NCBI RefSeq assembly: GCF_002007215.1
Contig: NZ_MUHX01000003.1
Coordinates: forward strand, 1-64,000
Source of the DNA: Pyramidobacter sp. C12-8
GTDB taxonomy: Bacteria; Synergistota; Synergistia; Synergistales; Dethiosulfovibrionaceae
Direction of reading: 5' to 3'
Length of the DNA: 64,000 nt
The first letter of the stretch is position 1, and each line of letters opens with the position of its first letter. The notes beneath the pieces were generated by a model, which saw nothing but the letters and a program-made list of their open reading frames with translations, did no database searches and was not told the origin of the DNA. Positions 34,072 through 42,785 of the stretch are shown piece by piece. The position numbers were made by a program, and so were the translations under genes.

Positions 34072-34478
34072 GACATTTTCCCCCTTATTAATGTGATAAA
34101 ATTCACATATTTTGTGACTAAAATCACAATACATCGCGAACGAGAATTTGTCAACAGGAAATATGGCGAAGTTTTGTTTTCCCGATGCATTTCCCGCGGC
34201 GAAGGCGCGAAAAAAAAGAGGCTATCTCGATTTGGTGAACACCAATAAGGAAGTATCAAAATCATACTAACTTAACGGCTGACAAACAGGGTTGCTAAAA
34301 GAACCGGCGTGTTATTTCGCAATGAAATGGCACACCGGTTCCTTTTCTTTTTAGTCTGCTCAAAGAATTTATTTTAAAACACAACCACTCGAAATTTGGC
34401 GGATTTACGACTCGAGTATAAAGGTGTAAAATAATAGTGACTATAACTTTGATTTTCTGCAAAAAGGAGATGGTAATA
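34072..34478. other. AT-rich gap at the left edge of the island
   Basis: Base composition drops sharply here. It holds the alcohol dehydrogenase promoter region on the minus strand, a terminator-like hairpin (34301-34350) and the leader of the helicase gene. I see no gene and no clear attachment-site repeat. Confidence 0.5.
34301..34350 (+). terminator. Hairpin before the island helicase
   Basis: Arms GAACCGGCGTG and CACACCGGTTC (one G-U pair), an inner ATTTC/GAAAT stem, then a T-rich stretch on the plus strand and AAAA before it. It insulates the helicase from upstream transcription. Confidence 0.7.
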
Positions 34479-37199
34479 TTGCTAAGAATTGACAAAGCTA
34501 TTTTGGACACAAGTGGCGTGATTTGTGACAACATTGCACGTTTTGGCGCAACCGAGCGGGGTCTTTTGAGTCAAAACATACTGGGTCATATTCGCAATTT
34601 TGTAGAATATGTAGCTATCAAGGCATTTTCTAATGGCGCTGATGTTAATCCTAATGATTATAATCTCAATGTTGCCGCCCTAAAAGATATGCAACGTCAT
34701 GGAAATTTGCGTTTTTTATATAGATTTCATGAGCTACTCCAGAAGTCTGTGTCGCACTACACTGTAGACAAAGATGGCTCCGAGCGGCTTATGCTCAAAT
34801 ATTATGAACATCTACTTAAAACAAAACTCTATCTTAAACAGGCATACAATCTTGACGTGCTAGAGAATATAGAAGATTTTCCTTTGGACACTGATACCGA
34901 ACTATCCGATTATTACACGAAAATCGCAGAGAGAATTGAGACACCAAGCAGATTTAGTTATGCTGTAACATACAACGATCGCTATTATGTTCAGAAAATT
35001 AAACCTTTCTTTATAAATCAAAGAATATACTATGAGGTTACATTTACTGCAGCAACGGCTAATACCAGTAAGTTTGATCGAGTAATTGCTTTTACTAGTC
35101 ACGAAATCATGGACAACTATGCTATAAAGTTTTCAATTCATAATGATACAATTCATATTCTGGACAAGGATATGTCTATCCTAATAATAGATGAGTATGA
35201 AGTATCTATTCGCCCGTGTGAATGGGATAACCTTTCTGAAATCTTTGGGCCACGCGTGGAACATAGCACCAACTCTATTGAATATAGAGAGCTGATGAGA
35301 TTTCTCTCAACTGTTAAAATGCCTCTGACAGAGCTTGTAAGTAGCGACCAAGATTATTACAATTTTATAAAAAGTCATATCACTTCACAAGCTAAGTCGA
35401 TCAAAATATATGAACTTCTAGATCAGTGTCGAGAAGTGATTGTGAACGGCAAAGCTGGCTCAAACGTATTGCGTTATTTGTTATATAAAATGAATAATCG
35501 TGTTATCAAATGGCAGTACTGGAATAAGCAGTGCGGAGGCTTATCAAATCTTTATCTAAATTATGGTTGTATGCCTTTTGATCGTATGCCTTATTGCACT
35601 TCTCTTCGTCAGCATAACCCGAGAATATATGATCTATTTAACTCAATTCCCGTTTCTGGCCATGAGCACGAACTATTTGCTCGATATATTAAGAATAATA
35701 CAGAAATAGAAGGAAAACTATTCACTCCTAAAACCGAGATTGAAAGGTTTGAGAACATCGATGATTTGATTAGGCAATATAATGCAGCCCTTTACTATAA
35801 GCATACCGGACGTAGACTAGAAGAATACAAAGGCCATATTTATATTAAAGAATATGCTGAGGATAGTGCTGAAATAATTAAAAAACTGCAACAACTCTCT
35901 TCTTCTGGTGTTACTCAATATATGGCATCTATTGACTCATGGCTCTCTCGAGAGTCATACAGTATTGATGACGATGGCAAAAAACATGCACTTCGCCAAA
36001 TGTTTGAAAAATCACATGTTGCATTAGTTTATGGTTCTGCTGGGACAGGCAAATCTACCCTAATTAATCATATAGCTAATTTTTGGGGAGAAAAGGATAA
36101 GCTCTTTTTGGCGAACACTCATCCCGCTGTGGATAATATGAGGAGAAAAGTAACTGCGGGTAACAGCGAATATAATACCATTGCCAAGTTTTTATCAAAG
36201 AGAAATCTCAATACCGAGTGTGATATACTATTTATCGATGAGTGTAGCACCGTAAGCAACAACGACATGAGACAAGTACTTGAAAAGGCCAACTTCAAGC
36301 TCCTAGTCTTAGTAGGTGATGTGTATCAGATAGAATCAATTTACTTTGGAAATTGGTTTAGCATTGCGCGAAAGTTTGTACCTGCAACTTCTGTGTTTGA
36401 ATTAACGTATCCCTACAGAACCACTAATCAAGATTTGCTAACCGTGTGGGATCGCGTACGCAAACTTGATGATGCGATTTTAGAACCATTAGTGAAAAAC
36501 GGCTACGTCGCTAGACTTGATGAATCCATTTTTGAACATAGCAATGATGATGAAATTATTCTCTGTTTAAATTACGATGGACTCTATGGAATTAATAATA
36601 TTAACCGCTTTTTACAGAACAGCAATCCCAACGAAGGAATTGTATGGGGAATCAACACATATAAGATTGGCGATCCCGTCCTGTTTAATGAATCAAATAT
36701 TTTTTCCCCATTGATTCATAACAACACAAAAGGTAGAATTGCTGGGATTCATCCAGAAAAACAACAAATCTGGTTTGATATTGAGCTTGAGGAATCAATA
36801 AACGAGATAGATGCGTGGGACTACGACTTTGAACTCATTGGAGAGTCTGAATCTGGAAATTCTATTATCTCATTCAGCGTTAATAAGTTTCGAAGTACTG
36901 ACGAAGACGATGACAATAATAACTCTACAGTTGTACCATTTCAAGTAGCGTATGCTGTATCTATTCACAAGGCTCAAGGTTTAGAGTACGACTCTGTAAA
37001 AATCGTTATCACAAATGAAGTAGAAGAACGCATCACCCATAATATCTTTTATACGGCAATCACCCGCGCAAAGAATAAATTGAAAATATATTGGAGCCCA
37101 GAGACAGAGAAATCTGTCCTTGAGCATCTTGAAGTTAAAAACTCGAATAAAGATGCTCATTTGTTAGCGCAACTATTTTCAATCGCAATGACTAATTAA
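34479..37199 (+). CDS. Solitary SF1 (Pif1/RecD/UvrD-like) helicase with an uncharacterised N-terminal half
   Basis: About 906 residues, markedly AT-rich against its GC-rich surroundings. The C-terminal half is an SF1 helicase: Walker A YGSAGTGKST (about 517-526), the DE box FIDECSTVSN (about 585), a VGDVYQIES motif III, TYPYRTT motif IV and the late SIHKAQGLEYDSV (about 828) with FYTAITRAK, as in UvrD_C_2 proteins. The first about 500 residues match nothing I recognise. I use the TTG at 34479, nine bases after AAGGAG. It stands alone between two hairpins and next to a decayed conjugative element, a context typical of phage-defence or element-maintenance cargo. Function is inferred, not known. 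Confidence 0.8.
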   Translation: MLRIDKAILDTSGVICDNIARFGATERGLLSQNILGHIRNFVEYVAIKAFSNGADVNPNDYNLNVAALKDMQRHGNLRFLYRFHELLQKSVSHYTVDKDGSERLMLKYYEHLLKTKLYLKQAYNLDVLENIEDFPLDTDTELSDYYTKIAERIETPSRFSYAVTYNDRYYVQKIKPFFINQRIYYEVTFTAATANTSKFDRVIAFTSHEIMDNYAIKFSIHNDTIHILDKDMSILIIDEYEVSIRPCEWDNLSEIFGPRVEHSTNSIEYRELMRFLSTVKMPLTELVSSDQDYYNFIKSHITSQAKSIKIYELLDQCREVIVNGKAGSNVLRYLLYKMNNRVIKWQYWNKQCGGLSNLYLNYGCMPFDRMPYCTSLRQHNPRIYDLFNSIPVSGHEHELFARYIKNNTEIEGKLFTPKTEIERFENIDDLIRQYNAALYYKHTGRRLEEYKGHIYIKEYAEDSAEIIKKLQQLSSSGVTQYMASIDSWLSRESYSIDDDGKKHALRQMFEKSHVALVYGSAGTGKSTLINHIANFWGEKDKLFLANTHPAVDNMRRKVTAGNSEYNTIAKFLSKRNLNTECDILFIDECSTVSNNDMRQVLEKANFKLLVLVGDVYQIESIYFGNWFSIARKFVPATSVFELTYPYRTTNQDLLTVWDRVRKLDDAILEPLVKNGYVARLDESIFEHSNDDEIILCLNYDGLYGINNINRFLQNSNPNEGIVWGINTYKIGDPVLFNESNIFSPLIHNNTKGRIAGIHPEKQQIWFDIELEESINEIDAWDYDFELIGESESGNSIISFSVNKFRSTDEDDDNNNSTVVPFQVAYAVSIHKAQGLEYDSVKIVITNEVEERITHNIFYTAITRAKNKLKIYWSPETEKSVLEHLEVKNSNKDAHLLAQLFSIAMTN

Positions 37200-37479
37200 A
37201 AATTTAGCTACCAGTAACGCACAGCAAGTTTCTACGCGTTTCAAACTGCATTTACAGGGAGAAGAGTGGTATGATGCTTTCAGCAGTCCAAATAAGCCGA
37301 AAAACCTAGTAGTATCGGGCTATTTTACCTGCTAAATGCGTAGGCACAAACGTCATAATAGCAGCGGGCGCAAGCGGATTTCTGCTTACACCCGCTTGGT
37401 TACCATACAGCAAAGACGGAGGAAGCCTTCAAGGGCGCGGAGTGTTCATCTCGACCCTTGACGGCTTCCTTTGACTTTG
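37200..37479. other. Gap between helicase and conjugative-element remnant
   Basis: No gene. It contains two hairpins: a GU-rich stem near 37365-37400 (GCGGGCGCAAGC/GCTTACACCCGC) and the terminator at 37421-37469. Base composition changes here from the AT-rich helicase to the moderate GC of the element. Confidence 0.5.
37421..37469 (-). terminator. Terminator after the HTH gene of the element remnant
   Basis: 15-base arms with one mismatch (37421-37435 and 37455-37469), 10 bases beyond the minus-strand HTH gene. T-runs are modest. Confidence 0.65.
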
Positions 37480-37716
37480 CTATTTCTTGACTACAATGGC
37501 TTGCGCCAATTTCGCCTGTAAGCGGTGCTTCATATACTCGTCGATGCCGACATACGGCAAACCGTCTTTGTCATAGAGTGTTCGCGTGCAAATCTTGTTG
37601 ATATAGCGGTCGTAATACAGCAAAATACGCTCCAATGCCAACGGGCTACCGGCGCGGGCCGCTTCGATCACGTCCATGGGCAAAAGCACTCTGCCGTTAA
37701 AAGTTGGTTGTTTCAT
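37480..37716 (-). CDS. Helix-turn-helix protein of Tn916/CTn type
   Basis: 78 residues. The AARAGSPLALERILLYYDRYINKICTR region is the small helix-turn-helix domain found just upstream of the regulatory/excision genes of many Firmicutes conjugative transposons (always beside a small sigma factor, as here). AAAGGAG precedes the ATG. The sigma-like gene ends two bases upstream, so they form one transcript. Confidence 0.8.
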   Translation of the reverse strand: MKQPTFNGRVLLPMDVIEAARAGSPLALERILLYYDRYINKICTRTLYDKDGLPYVGIDEYMKHRLQAKLAQAIVVKK

Positions 37717-37717
37717 A

Positions 37718-38146
37718 TTAGTTCTTCACTCCTTTGGATTTCAAATTTCTTCGCAGTTCGTTCAGTGTCTTTGTTCTATGCCGCTGGACGGCGCTGCGGG
37801 ACATTCCCACAAGACCGCCGATCTCACCGTCTGCCAGCTCCAACACACAATACAGGATCAAAATTCTTTGCTCCTGTTCCGGCAGGCTTGCAAAGGCATC
37901 AGCCACCAGCTCGTCCCGGATATGCAGAGCGTAGCCGTATGCCGTGAACAGGATGCTGTCACTTGGGTATTTGTCCACCGTGCAGAGCTTGTCCATTTCA
38001 TGTTGGGACAAGGCGCTGAACTCGGTTTCCCGGTTCCGCTGGCAAGCCAAATCCCGCAGGTGGTTTCTGGCCTCGTTGCGGAGGACAGTTTTGCAGAAAG
38101 CGTCAAACCGGCAGCGTTTTCCATAATCATTAGGGATATATTTCAT
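37718..38146 (-). CDS. Sigma-70-like regulator of conjugative element
   Basis: 142 residues with region-4-like HTH at the C-terminus (SLPEQEQRILILYCVLELADGEIGGLVGMSRSAVQRHRTKTL, split by the GL-GMSRSAV turn). The N-terminal FCKTVLRNEARNHLRDLA matches the short sigma factors of Tn916-like and related integrative elements. GGGGGTGAG precedes the ATG. It probably controlled element genes; with the recombinase broken it is a relic. Confidence 0.82.
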   Translation of the reverse strand: MKYIPNDYGKRCRFDAFCKTVLRNEARNHLRDLACQRNRETEFSALSQHEMDKLCTVDKYPSDSILFTAYGYALHIRDELVADAFASLPEQEQRILILYCVLELADGEIGGLVGMSRSAVQRHRTKTLNELRRNLKSKGVKN

Positions 38147-38604
38147 CTTCTCACCCCCGATCTGCGGGAGAGTGAAAAGTTAGAGTTGGTGCCACCACCC
38201 CTTGTGTCTATGTTGATACGGCAGTTTCGGCCCGCACCGAAAGACCGCAATAACAGATCCGTAAAAGTAAATGTAATATGTCGGTAACTTACATCGTATA
38301 GTACATCTTTTAACCCAAACCGCTCCCACGCTGAGAACAGGCTTTTTTTGAGAAGCTATGGGGTTGGAAAACAGACTGTATCAGCATGGTGGTTTCCTCC
38401 GTAAGCCGTCGATTCTGCATAGAGTAAACAAAGCAAAAGCGGCAGTCTTGATTTCTCAAAACCACCGCTGGGATATGAAATAGAGCGCACAAAATCAACC
38501 TGCCCAACAACGGTTTTTTTCTTCCCCCGTCGGGCGGGGCAAATTGTATCATGTATTAAGGAACAGAAAAAGCCGATAACTACAAGAAGAAATACTCTTG
38601 CAAG
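38147..38604. other. 458-base gap inside the element remnant
   Basis: It holds promoter sequence for the sigma-like gene and the terminator of the PadR-YjdF-KTR operon at its right end. Short frames here lack ribosome binding sites and recognisable sequence. Genes for excision and transfer that would be expected between these parts in an intact element are missing. Confidence 0.5.
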
Positions 38605-38613
38605 TTATCGGCT
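38567..38613 (-). terminator. Terminator of the PadR-YjdF-KTR operon
   Basis: AGCCGATAACT-type arms around a loop, followed on the minus strand by TTTTTC. It overlaps the end of the KTR gene. Confidence 0.8.
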
Positions 38614-38790
38614 CTGCGTCTTAGCGTCTGGCTCTTGGATGATGGATAGATTCAGTTGTCTTACCGCTATCAAGGTTTCATGTTTGCATTTCGGGCAATA
38701 CAGTGGGAAGTTTTCTAGCACTGTATCATCGCGGATTTTCAATCGCGTTTTGCTGTCGCAAAAGGGACATAAAATCCATTCTATTTTCAT
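38605..38790 (-). CDS. Cysteine-rich KTR protein
   Basis: 61 residues. CPFCDSKTRLKIRDDT and CPKCKHET give two CxxC pairs, and the KTR after the first pair is the name-giving motif of this small zinc-ribbon family carried by Firmicutes conjugative elements. It starts one base after the YjdF stop. Function unknown. Confidence 0.85.
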   Translation of the reverse strand: MKIEWILCPFCDSKTRLKIRDDTVLENFPLYCPKCKHETLIAVRQLNLSIIQEPDAKTQSR

Positions 38791-38791
38791 G

Positions 38792-39214
38792 TTATCTTCC
38801 TCTGTGCTTGGCTTTCTTCTTTTCCTGCCGTATGGCAAACTGGCGGTCTTTCTCCGCCTCTTTCTGCTCACGGCTCTTGGTTTTCCGTTCCAGCTTACAT
38901 TGCTCATGCTGGAATTTCAACGCCTGCTGCGCCTTTGTTCCAATGCCTTTATCCTGCAGTTGGCTTTGAATTTCGCGCTGCATACGTTTGGGATTGATTT
39001 TTCGCTCTATGGCTATCTCGGTCTGGATTGGAGGACTGAATTTCAGCTTGTGCCAATTCTTCAACAGAAACTCATAGACCTCATAATCTTTGGGTTCTGA
39101 GCCAAAAGTGATTTTGCATACCTCGTACTTACCGTTATCCGTTCTTTCGTATAGACCGATCCAAAACGGAGCCTCGAACAGGATGGTCAAACTGCTTTGG
39201 GGGCCTGTACTCAT
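38792..39214 (-). CDS. yjdF: YjdF-family protein (DUF2992)
   Basis: 140 residues. The N-terminal FEAPFWIGLYER, then YEVCKITFGSEPKDYEVYEFLL and the highly charged C-terminal helix (KRMQREIQ...KKKAKHRGR) match YjdF. The family is widespread in Firmicutes, sometimes under a riboswitch for aza-aromatic compounds; I see no such riboswitch here. Its ATG overlaps the PadR stop (ATGA), so it is coupled to the padR-like gene. Confidence 0.85.
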   Translation of the reverse strand: MSTGPQSSLTILFEAPFWIGLYERTDNGKYEVCKITFGSEPKDYEVYEFLLKNWHKLKFSPPIQTEIAIERKINPKRMQREIQSQLQDKGIGTKAQQALKFQHEQCKLERKTKSREQKEAEKDRQFAIRQEKKKAKHRGR

Positions 39215-39735
39215 TCTTCTAAGAACTGCCCTTCAAAGTGATCCAGCCATTCCAAAAGAGTGCGATAGAGAAGCTGCTGCTGCTCAAAAATCGTTCTCCC
39301 AACCAAGGGAATGTCTGTAAATTCCCGCGCATAGCCCTCGTTCGATTCAGCCGAGGACTGTATGCTCTGGCGCAACACCGAAACCAGCTCCAACGCTTCG
39401 GCCTTGTCCATCTTATTCAGATTGGTAATGACCACATTGAAATCGAATAACAGGGGTACCGTGCTAGCGGCGCAAGAGGCCATCAGCTCCTTGAAATACG
39501 CTCTGCCCTGATCAGTAATAGAATAAATGGCCTTATCCGCAAACTTATCGCCCTTGACAATATCGCTTTGGAGATACCCCTTCTCGCTCAACTGGAGTAC
39601 TTTTCGATAAATAGAAGGCACGCTTATTTTCGTCCAGCGAGAAAAATGGTGGTACTCCACATCCTTTTGAATGTCATAGGCGCTTTGCGGTTTCTCCAAT
39701 ACAATACCAAGTATGACTCAATCGATTGACGACAT
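39211..39735 (-). pseudogene. PadR-family regulator with an early stop codon
   Basis: The body (VILGIVLEKPQSAYDIQKDV onward, winged helix, then a C-terminal helical dimerisation part) is a normal PadR-like repressor. But the frame from the natural ATG (39735) reads MSSID and then hits TGA at 39718-39720 before VILG. Translation could restart at TTG (39699), losing the first helix of the winged-helix domain. The stop lies in the palindrome TCAATCGATTGA at the junction with the recombinase gene. It is most likely inactivated, though readthrough cannot be excluded. Confidence 0.75.
39718..39729. repeat. 12-base palindrome at the PadR/recombinase junction
   Basis: TCAATCGATTGA reads the same on both strands and puts a TGA in frame at the start of both divergent genes. 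It could be the scar of a recombination or repair event. Confidence 0.6.
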
Positions 39736-41350
39736 AATGATACCTCTTTATACGCCCGTCTGTCCCAAGAGGACGCGCTGGACGGCGAGAGCAATAGCAT
39801 AGCCAATCAAAAGAAAATCCTTTTGAAGTACGCAACCGACAACGGTTTCCCAAATCCCACGTTTTTCATCGACGACGGCGTTTCCGGGGTGACGTTTGAC
39901 CGTCCGAGATGGAATGAGATGATCCGGCTGGTCGAAGCAGGAAAGGTTAAAACCGTCATTGTCAAGGATATGTCCCGCATGGGTCGCGACTATCTAAAAG
40001 TGGGCTACTATACCGAGAGCTTCTTTGCTGAGCGTGATATTCGGTATATCGCTATCAATGACGGCGTGGACAGCGACAAAGGGGACAATGATTTCACCCC
40101 TTTCCGTAACCTGTTCAACGACTTCTACGCCCGCGATACCAGCAAGAAGATTCGGGCTGTTATGCGAGCCAAAGGAAACGCCGGGGAACACCTCTGCACC
40201 AATCCGCCCTATGGGTATCAGAAAGACCCGATCGATAAAAAGAAATGGATTGTGGACGAGGAAGCCGCCGAGATCGTGAAGCGGATCTTCGTCCTGTGCA
40301 TTGCGGGGAAAGGCCCCATGCAGATTGCCAAGTTGTTGACCGCCCAACACGTCCTGACCGTCAAGGCCCACTACGCCCAGCGGGACGGAAAGCCGCTGCC
40401 GGAGAAGCCTTACAAGTGGAGCCCGAAGTCTGTTGCTGGGATATTGGAGCGGCCAGAGTACACCGGCTGCACGGTGAACTTCAAGACCTATTCCAAGTCC
40501 CACAAGCTGAAAAAGCGACTGCACAATGCCCCAGAGAACCAGCGGATTTTCCCCAATACCCAGCCCGCCATTATCGAAGAACAAGTCTTTGCACGGGTAC
40601 AGGAGTTGCGGGGGAACAAGCGCCGTCCGGCCAAGCAAGCCGAACGGCAAGGGCTGTTTTCTAGGCTGCTGTACTGCGCCGACTGTGGAAGCAAACTGCA
40701 TTTTGCCACAGGCAAAAACATGACACCGCAGCAAGACTGCTATCGGTGTTCCCGGTATAAGAGTCATGCACTTTATCCGGGAAGAAACGTTGAAGCTGTT
40801 CGTGTTGCAGCGGATTTTCGATGTGACGGCGCTGTTCTTTGACGATGCCATGGCATTTGAGGAAGCGGCGAGAAAGCAGCGTTTCCAAGAAGCGGAGAAG
40901 GAGGCCAAGAAGCGCAGGCGTGAAATCGCCCAAGCGGAAAAGCGCATTGCCGAACTTGACCGGATTTTCAAGCGCATCTATGAGGACGACATCAGCATCA
41001 GCGGTACGGTCAGCCATGAACGGTTCTTGAAACTCTCTGCCGACTATGAAGCAGAGCAAAAAGAACTAACAGAACAGGTCAAGACATGGCGGCAAGCGGT
41101 AGAAACCTTTGAACAAGATCAAGCCGATTTCGCTAGCTTTGCAGCCATTGTGCGGAAGTATGTAGGCATCCGAGACCTTACGCCCACCATCGTCAATGAG
41201 TTTGTAAAAAAGATTATCGTCCATGCGCCGGATAAGTCCAGCGGCCACCGCAGGCAGAAGATTGAACTGGTCTGGAACTTTATCGGAGAAGTCAACCTGC
41301 CGGGTGACGATCAGACTGTGGAACTGCAAAGAAAAGGCAGGACGGCATGA
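39730..41350 (+). pseudogene. Large serine recombinase (TnpX/TndX type), broken
   Basis: The resolvase domain begins with SLYARLSQED, whose Ser (codon at 39763) is the catalytic residue, and DMSRMGRDYL carries the active-site arginine region. A recombinase domain follows, then a zinc ribbon and a coiled-coil tail ending in the usual KIELVWNFIGEVNLP. Two lesions are seen: no start codon in frame upstream of the catalytic Ser (TGA at 39727-39729 instead), and a frame change near 40766, where codons between RCSRYKS and MHFIREE, including second zinc-ribbon residues, are lost. The tail continues in another frame to 41350. The element can probably no longer move itself. Confidence 0.88.
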
Positions 41351-41674
41351 CTTTTCAGCCATACCGTCCTGCGACAATTTAATTACTTCCTTATGGGCCG
41401 ACACCTTTGACTTTTGAGACGGCCTCTTTTTGAAAGCACTTCAGAGCAACGGTCGAGAGAGTTCTGAGCAACTGAACTCCTTCGCAGCGCCCAGCAAACT
41501 CTGGTGATACTTTCTATCAAGAATCAGTCTCATACTGTTGAGATACTGTCTCTTGACCAAAATATTGACACTGGTTTTCAATTTGGAACATCATTGAAGG
41601 TATCGTACCTCGCGCAGTCGCGCCAGTCGTGCCGCAAAAAACATGCGACACGCGATTTCATGCAGCTTTTGATG
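41351..41674. other. Gene-free gap at the right edge of the island
   Basis: It contains a 17-base sequence (41407-41423) that is also at 8344-8360, forming here part of a small GGCCG/CGGCC hairpin with a T-run. The rest shows no gene. The right junction of the island probably lies here. Confidence 0.45.
41407..41423 (+). repeat. 17-base repeat shared with 8344-8360
   Basis: TTGACTTTTGAGACGGC is identical at both places and T-rich sequence follows in both. Flanking similarity continues in patches (CTGAGC-AACT-like sequence nearby). Possibly a common terminator type or the trace of a shared insertion. Confidence 0.5.
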
Positions 41675-42781
41675 CTATACCAGCTGCCGTCTCAAACGTT
41701 CCTTTTCGGCCGCTTCGTCGTCGGCGGGGTACCAGACGGGGGCGGCGAGGCGGACGGCGCACTTTTCGCCCTGGCTGAAGGAGACGCGGTGCGGCGTCTG
41801 CACTTTCAGCGTTTGATTGCCGACGGGGATCAGGTACTCGGTGCGGTCGGTGAGGAAGATGCGCTTTTCCACGTGGGTCTGATAGCCGTCGTTGCCGCCG
41901 CTCAGCTCGATGGCGTTGGGGCGCGTGGCAACGACCATGCGTCCGGCGGCGTCCGCGGGGACGGGGAGGCCGAGCGGATGGTCGAGGTCGCCTTCGGCGT
42001 AAGCCTGGCCGTCTTTGACGACGACGTTGAGGAAGGTGCTCTCGCCGAGGAAGCTGTGCACGAAGCGGTTGACGGGATTGGTGTAGAGGTTTTCGGGCGT
42101 GTCGATCTGCATGATCCTGCCCATGTCGCAGACCATCATGCGGTCGGAGATGGCCATGGCTTCCGACTGGTCGTGGGTGACGAAGATGATCGTGAAGTTG
42201 AACTTGCGCTGCAGCTCCTTGATCTCGAAACGCATGGACTCACGCAGTTTGGGGTCGAGGTTCGACAGCGGCTCGTCGAGCAGCATCACTTTGGGGCGGG
42301 TGACGATGGCGCGGGCCAGGGCGATGCGCTGCTGCTGGCCGCCGGAGAGGTCGGACGGATAGGAGTTCTCCAGACCGGTCAGGCTGGTGTGCGCCAAGGC
42401 GTCGGCGACTTTGCGGTCGACGTCCGTCCGGTTCATCTTCTGGATGCGCAGCGGGAAGGCAACGTTCTCGAAGACGTTCATGTGCGGCCAGACGGCGAAG
42501 GCCTGGAAGACCATGCCGAGGCCGCGCTCTTCGGGCGGCACGTAGAGGTTCTTGCTCTTCACCGAGACGGGGCGGCCGCAGAGTTCGATCTCGCCCTCGC
42601 TGAGGTCTTCGAAACCGGCGATCATGCGCAGCGTCGTCGATTTGCCGCAGCCGGACGGCCCGAGGAACGAGAAGCACTCGCCCTCGCGGACGCTGAAGGT
42701 GAAATCGTCCACGGCGACGATGTCGCCGAGCGTTTTGGTGGCGAAGCGTTTGGTGACGCCGCGCAGTACGACCTGATCCAT
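41675..42781 (-). CDS. ABC importer ATPase (Fe3+/polyamine type), copy 1
   Basis: 368 residues. Walker A GPSGCGKSTT (about 42-51), Q-loop VFQAFAVWPHM, signature LSGGQQQR, Walker B VMLLDEPLSNLD, H-loop FVTHDQ, then a C-terminal TOBE-type domain. It matches the FbpC/PotA branch (CUT2/MOI-type regulatory domain). It is the last gene of a minus-strand operon: binding protein, ATPase 2, double permease, ATPase 1. The ATG lies 4 bases after the permease stop. Confidence 0.93.
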   Translation of the reverse strand: MDQVVLRGVTKRFATKTLGDIVAVDDFTFSVREGECFSFLGPSGCGKSTTLRMIAGFEDLSEGEIELCGRPVSVKSKNLYVPPEERGLGMVFQAFAVWPHMNVFENVAFPLRIQKMNRTDVDRKVADALAHTSLTGLENSYPSDLSGGQQQRIALARAIVTRPKVMLLDEPLSNLDPKLRESMRFEIKELQRKFNFTIIFVTHDQSEAMAISDRMMVCDMGRIMQIDTPENLYTNPVNRFVHSFLGESTFLNVVVKDGQAYAEGDLDHPLGLPVPADAAGRMVVATRPNAIELSGGNDGYQTHVEKRIFLTDRTEYLIPVGNQTLKVQTPHRVSFSQGEKCAVRLAAPVWYPADDEAAEKERLRRQLV

Positions 42782-42785
42782 AGGC

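Noticed and set aside
39211-39735. yjdF-type riboswitch before the PadR-YjdF operon
   Set aside because: The upstream sequence is coding sequence of the divergent recombinase and shows no such conserved leader.
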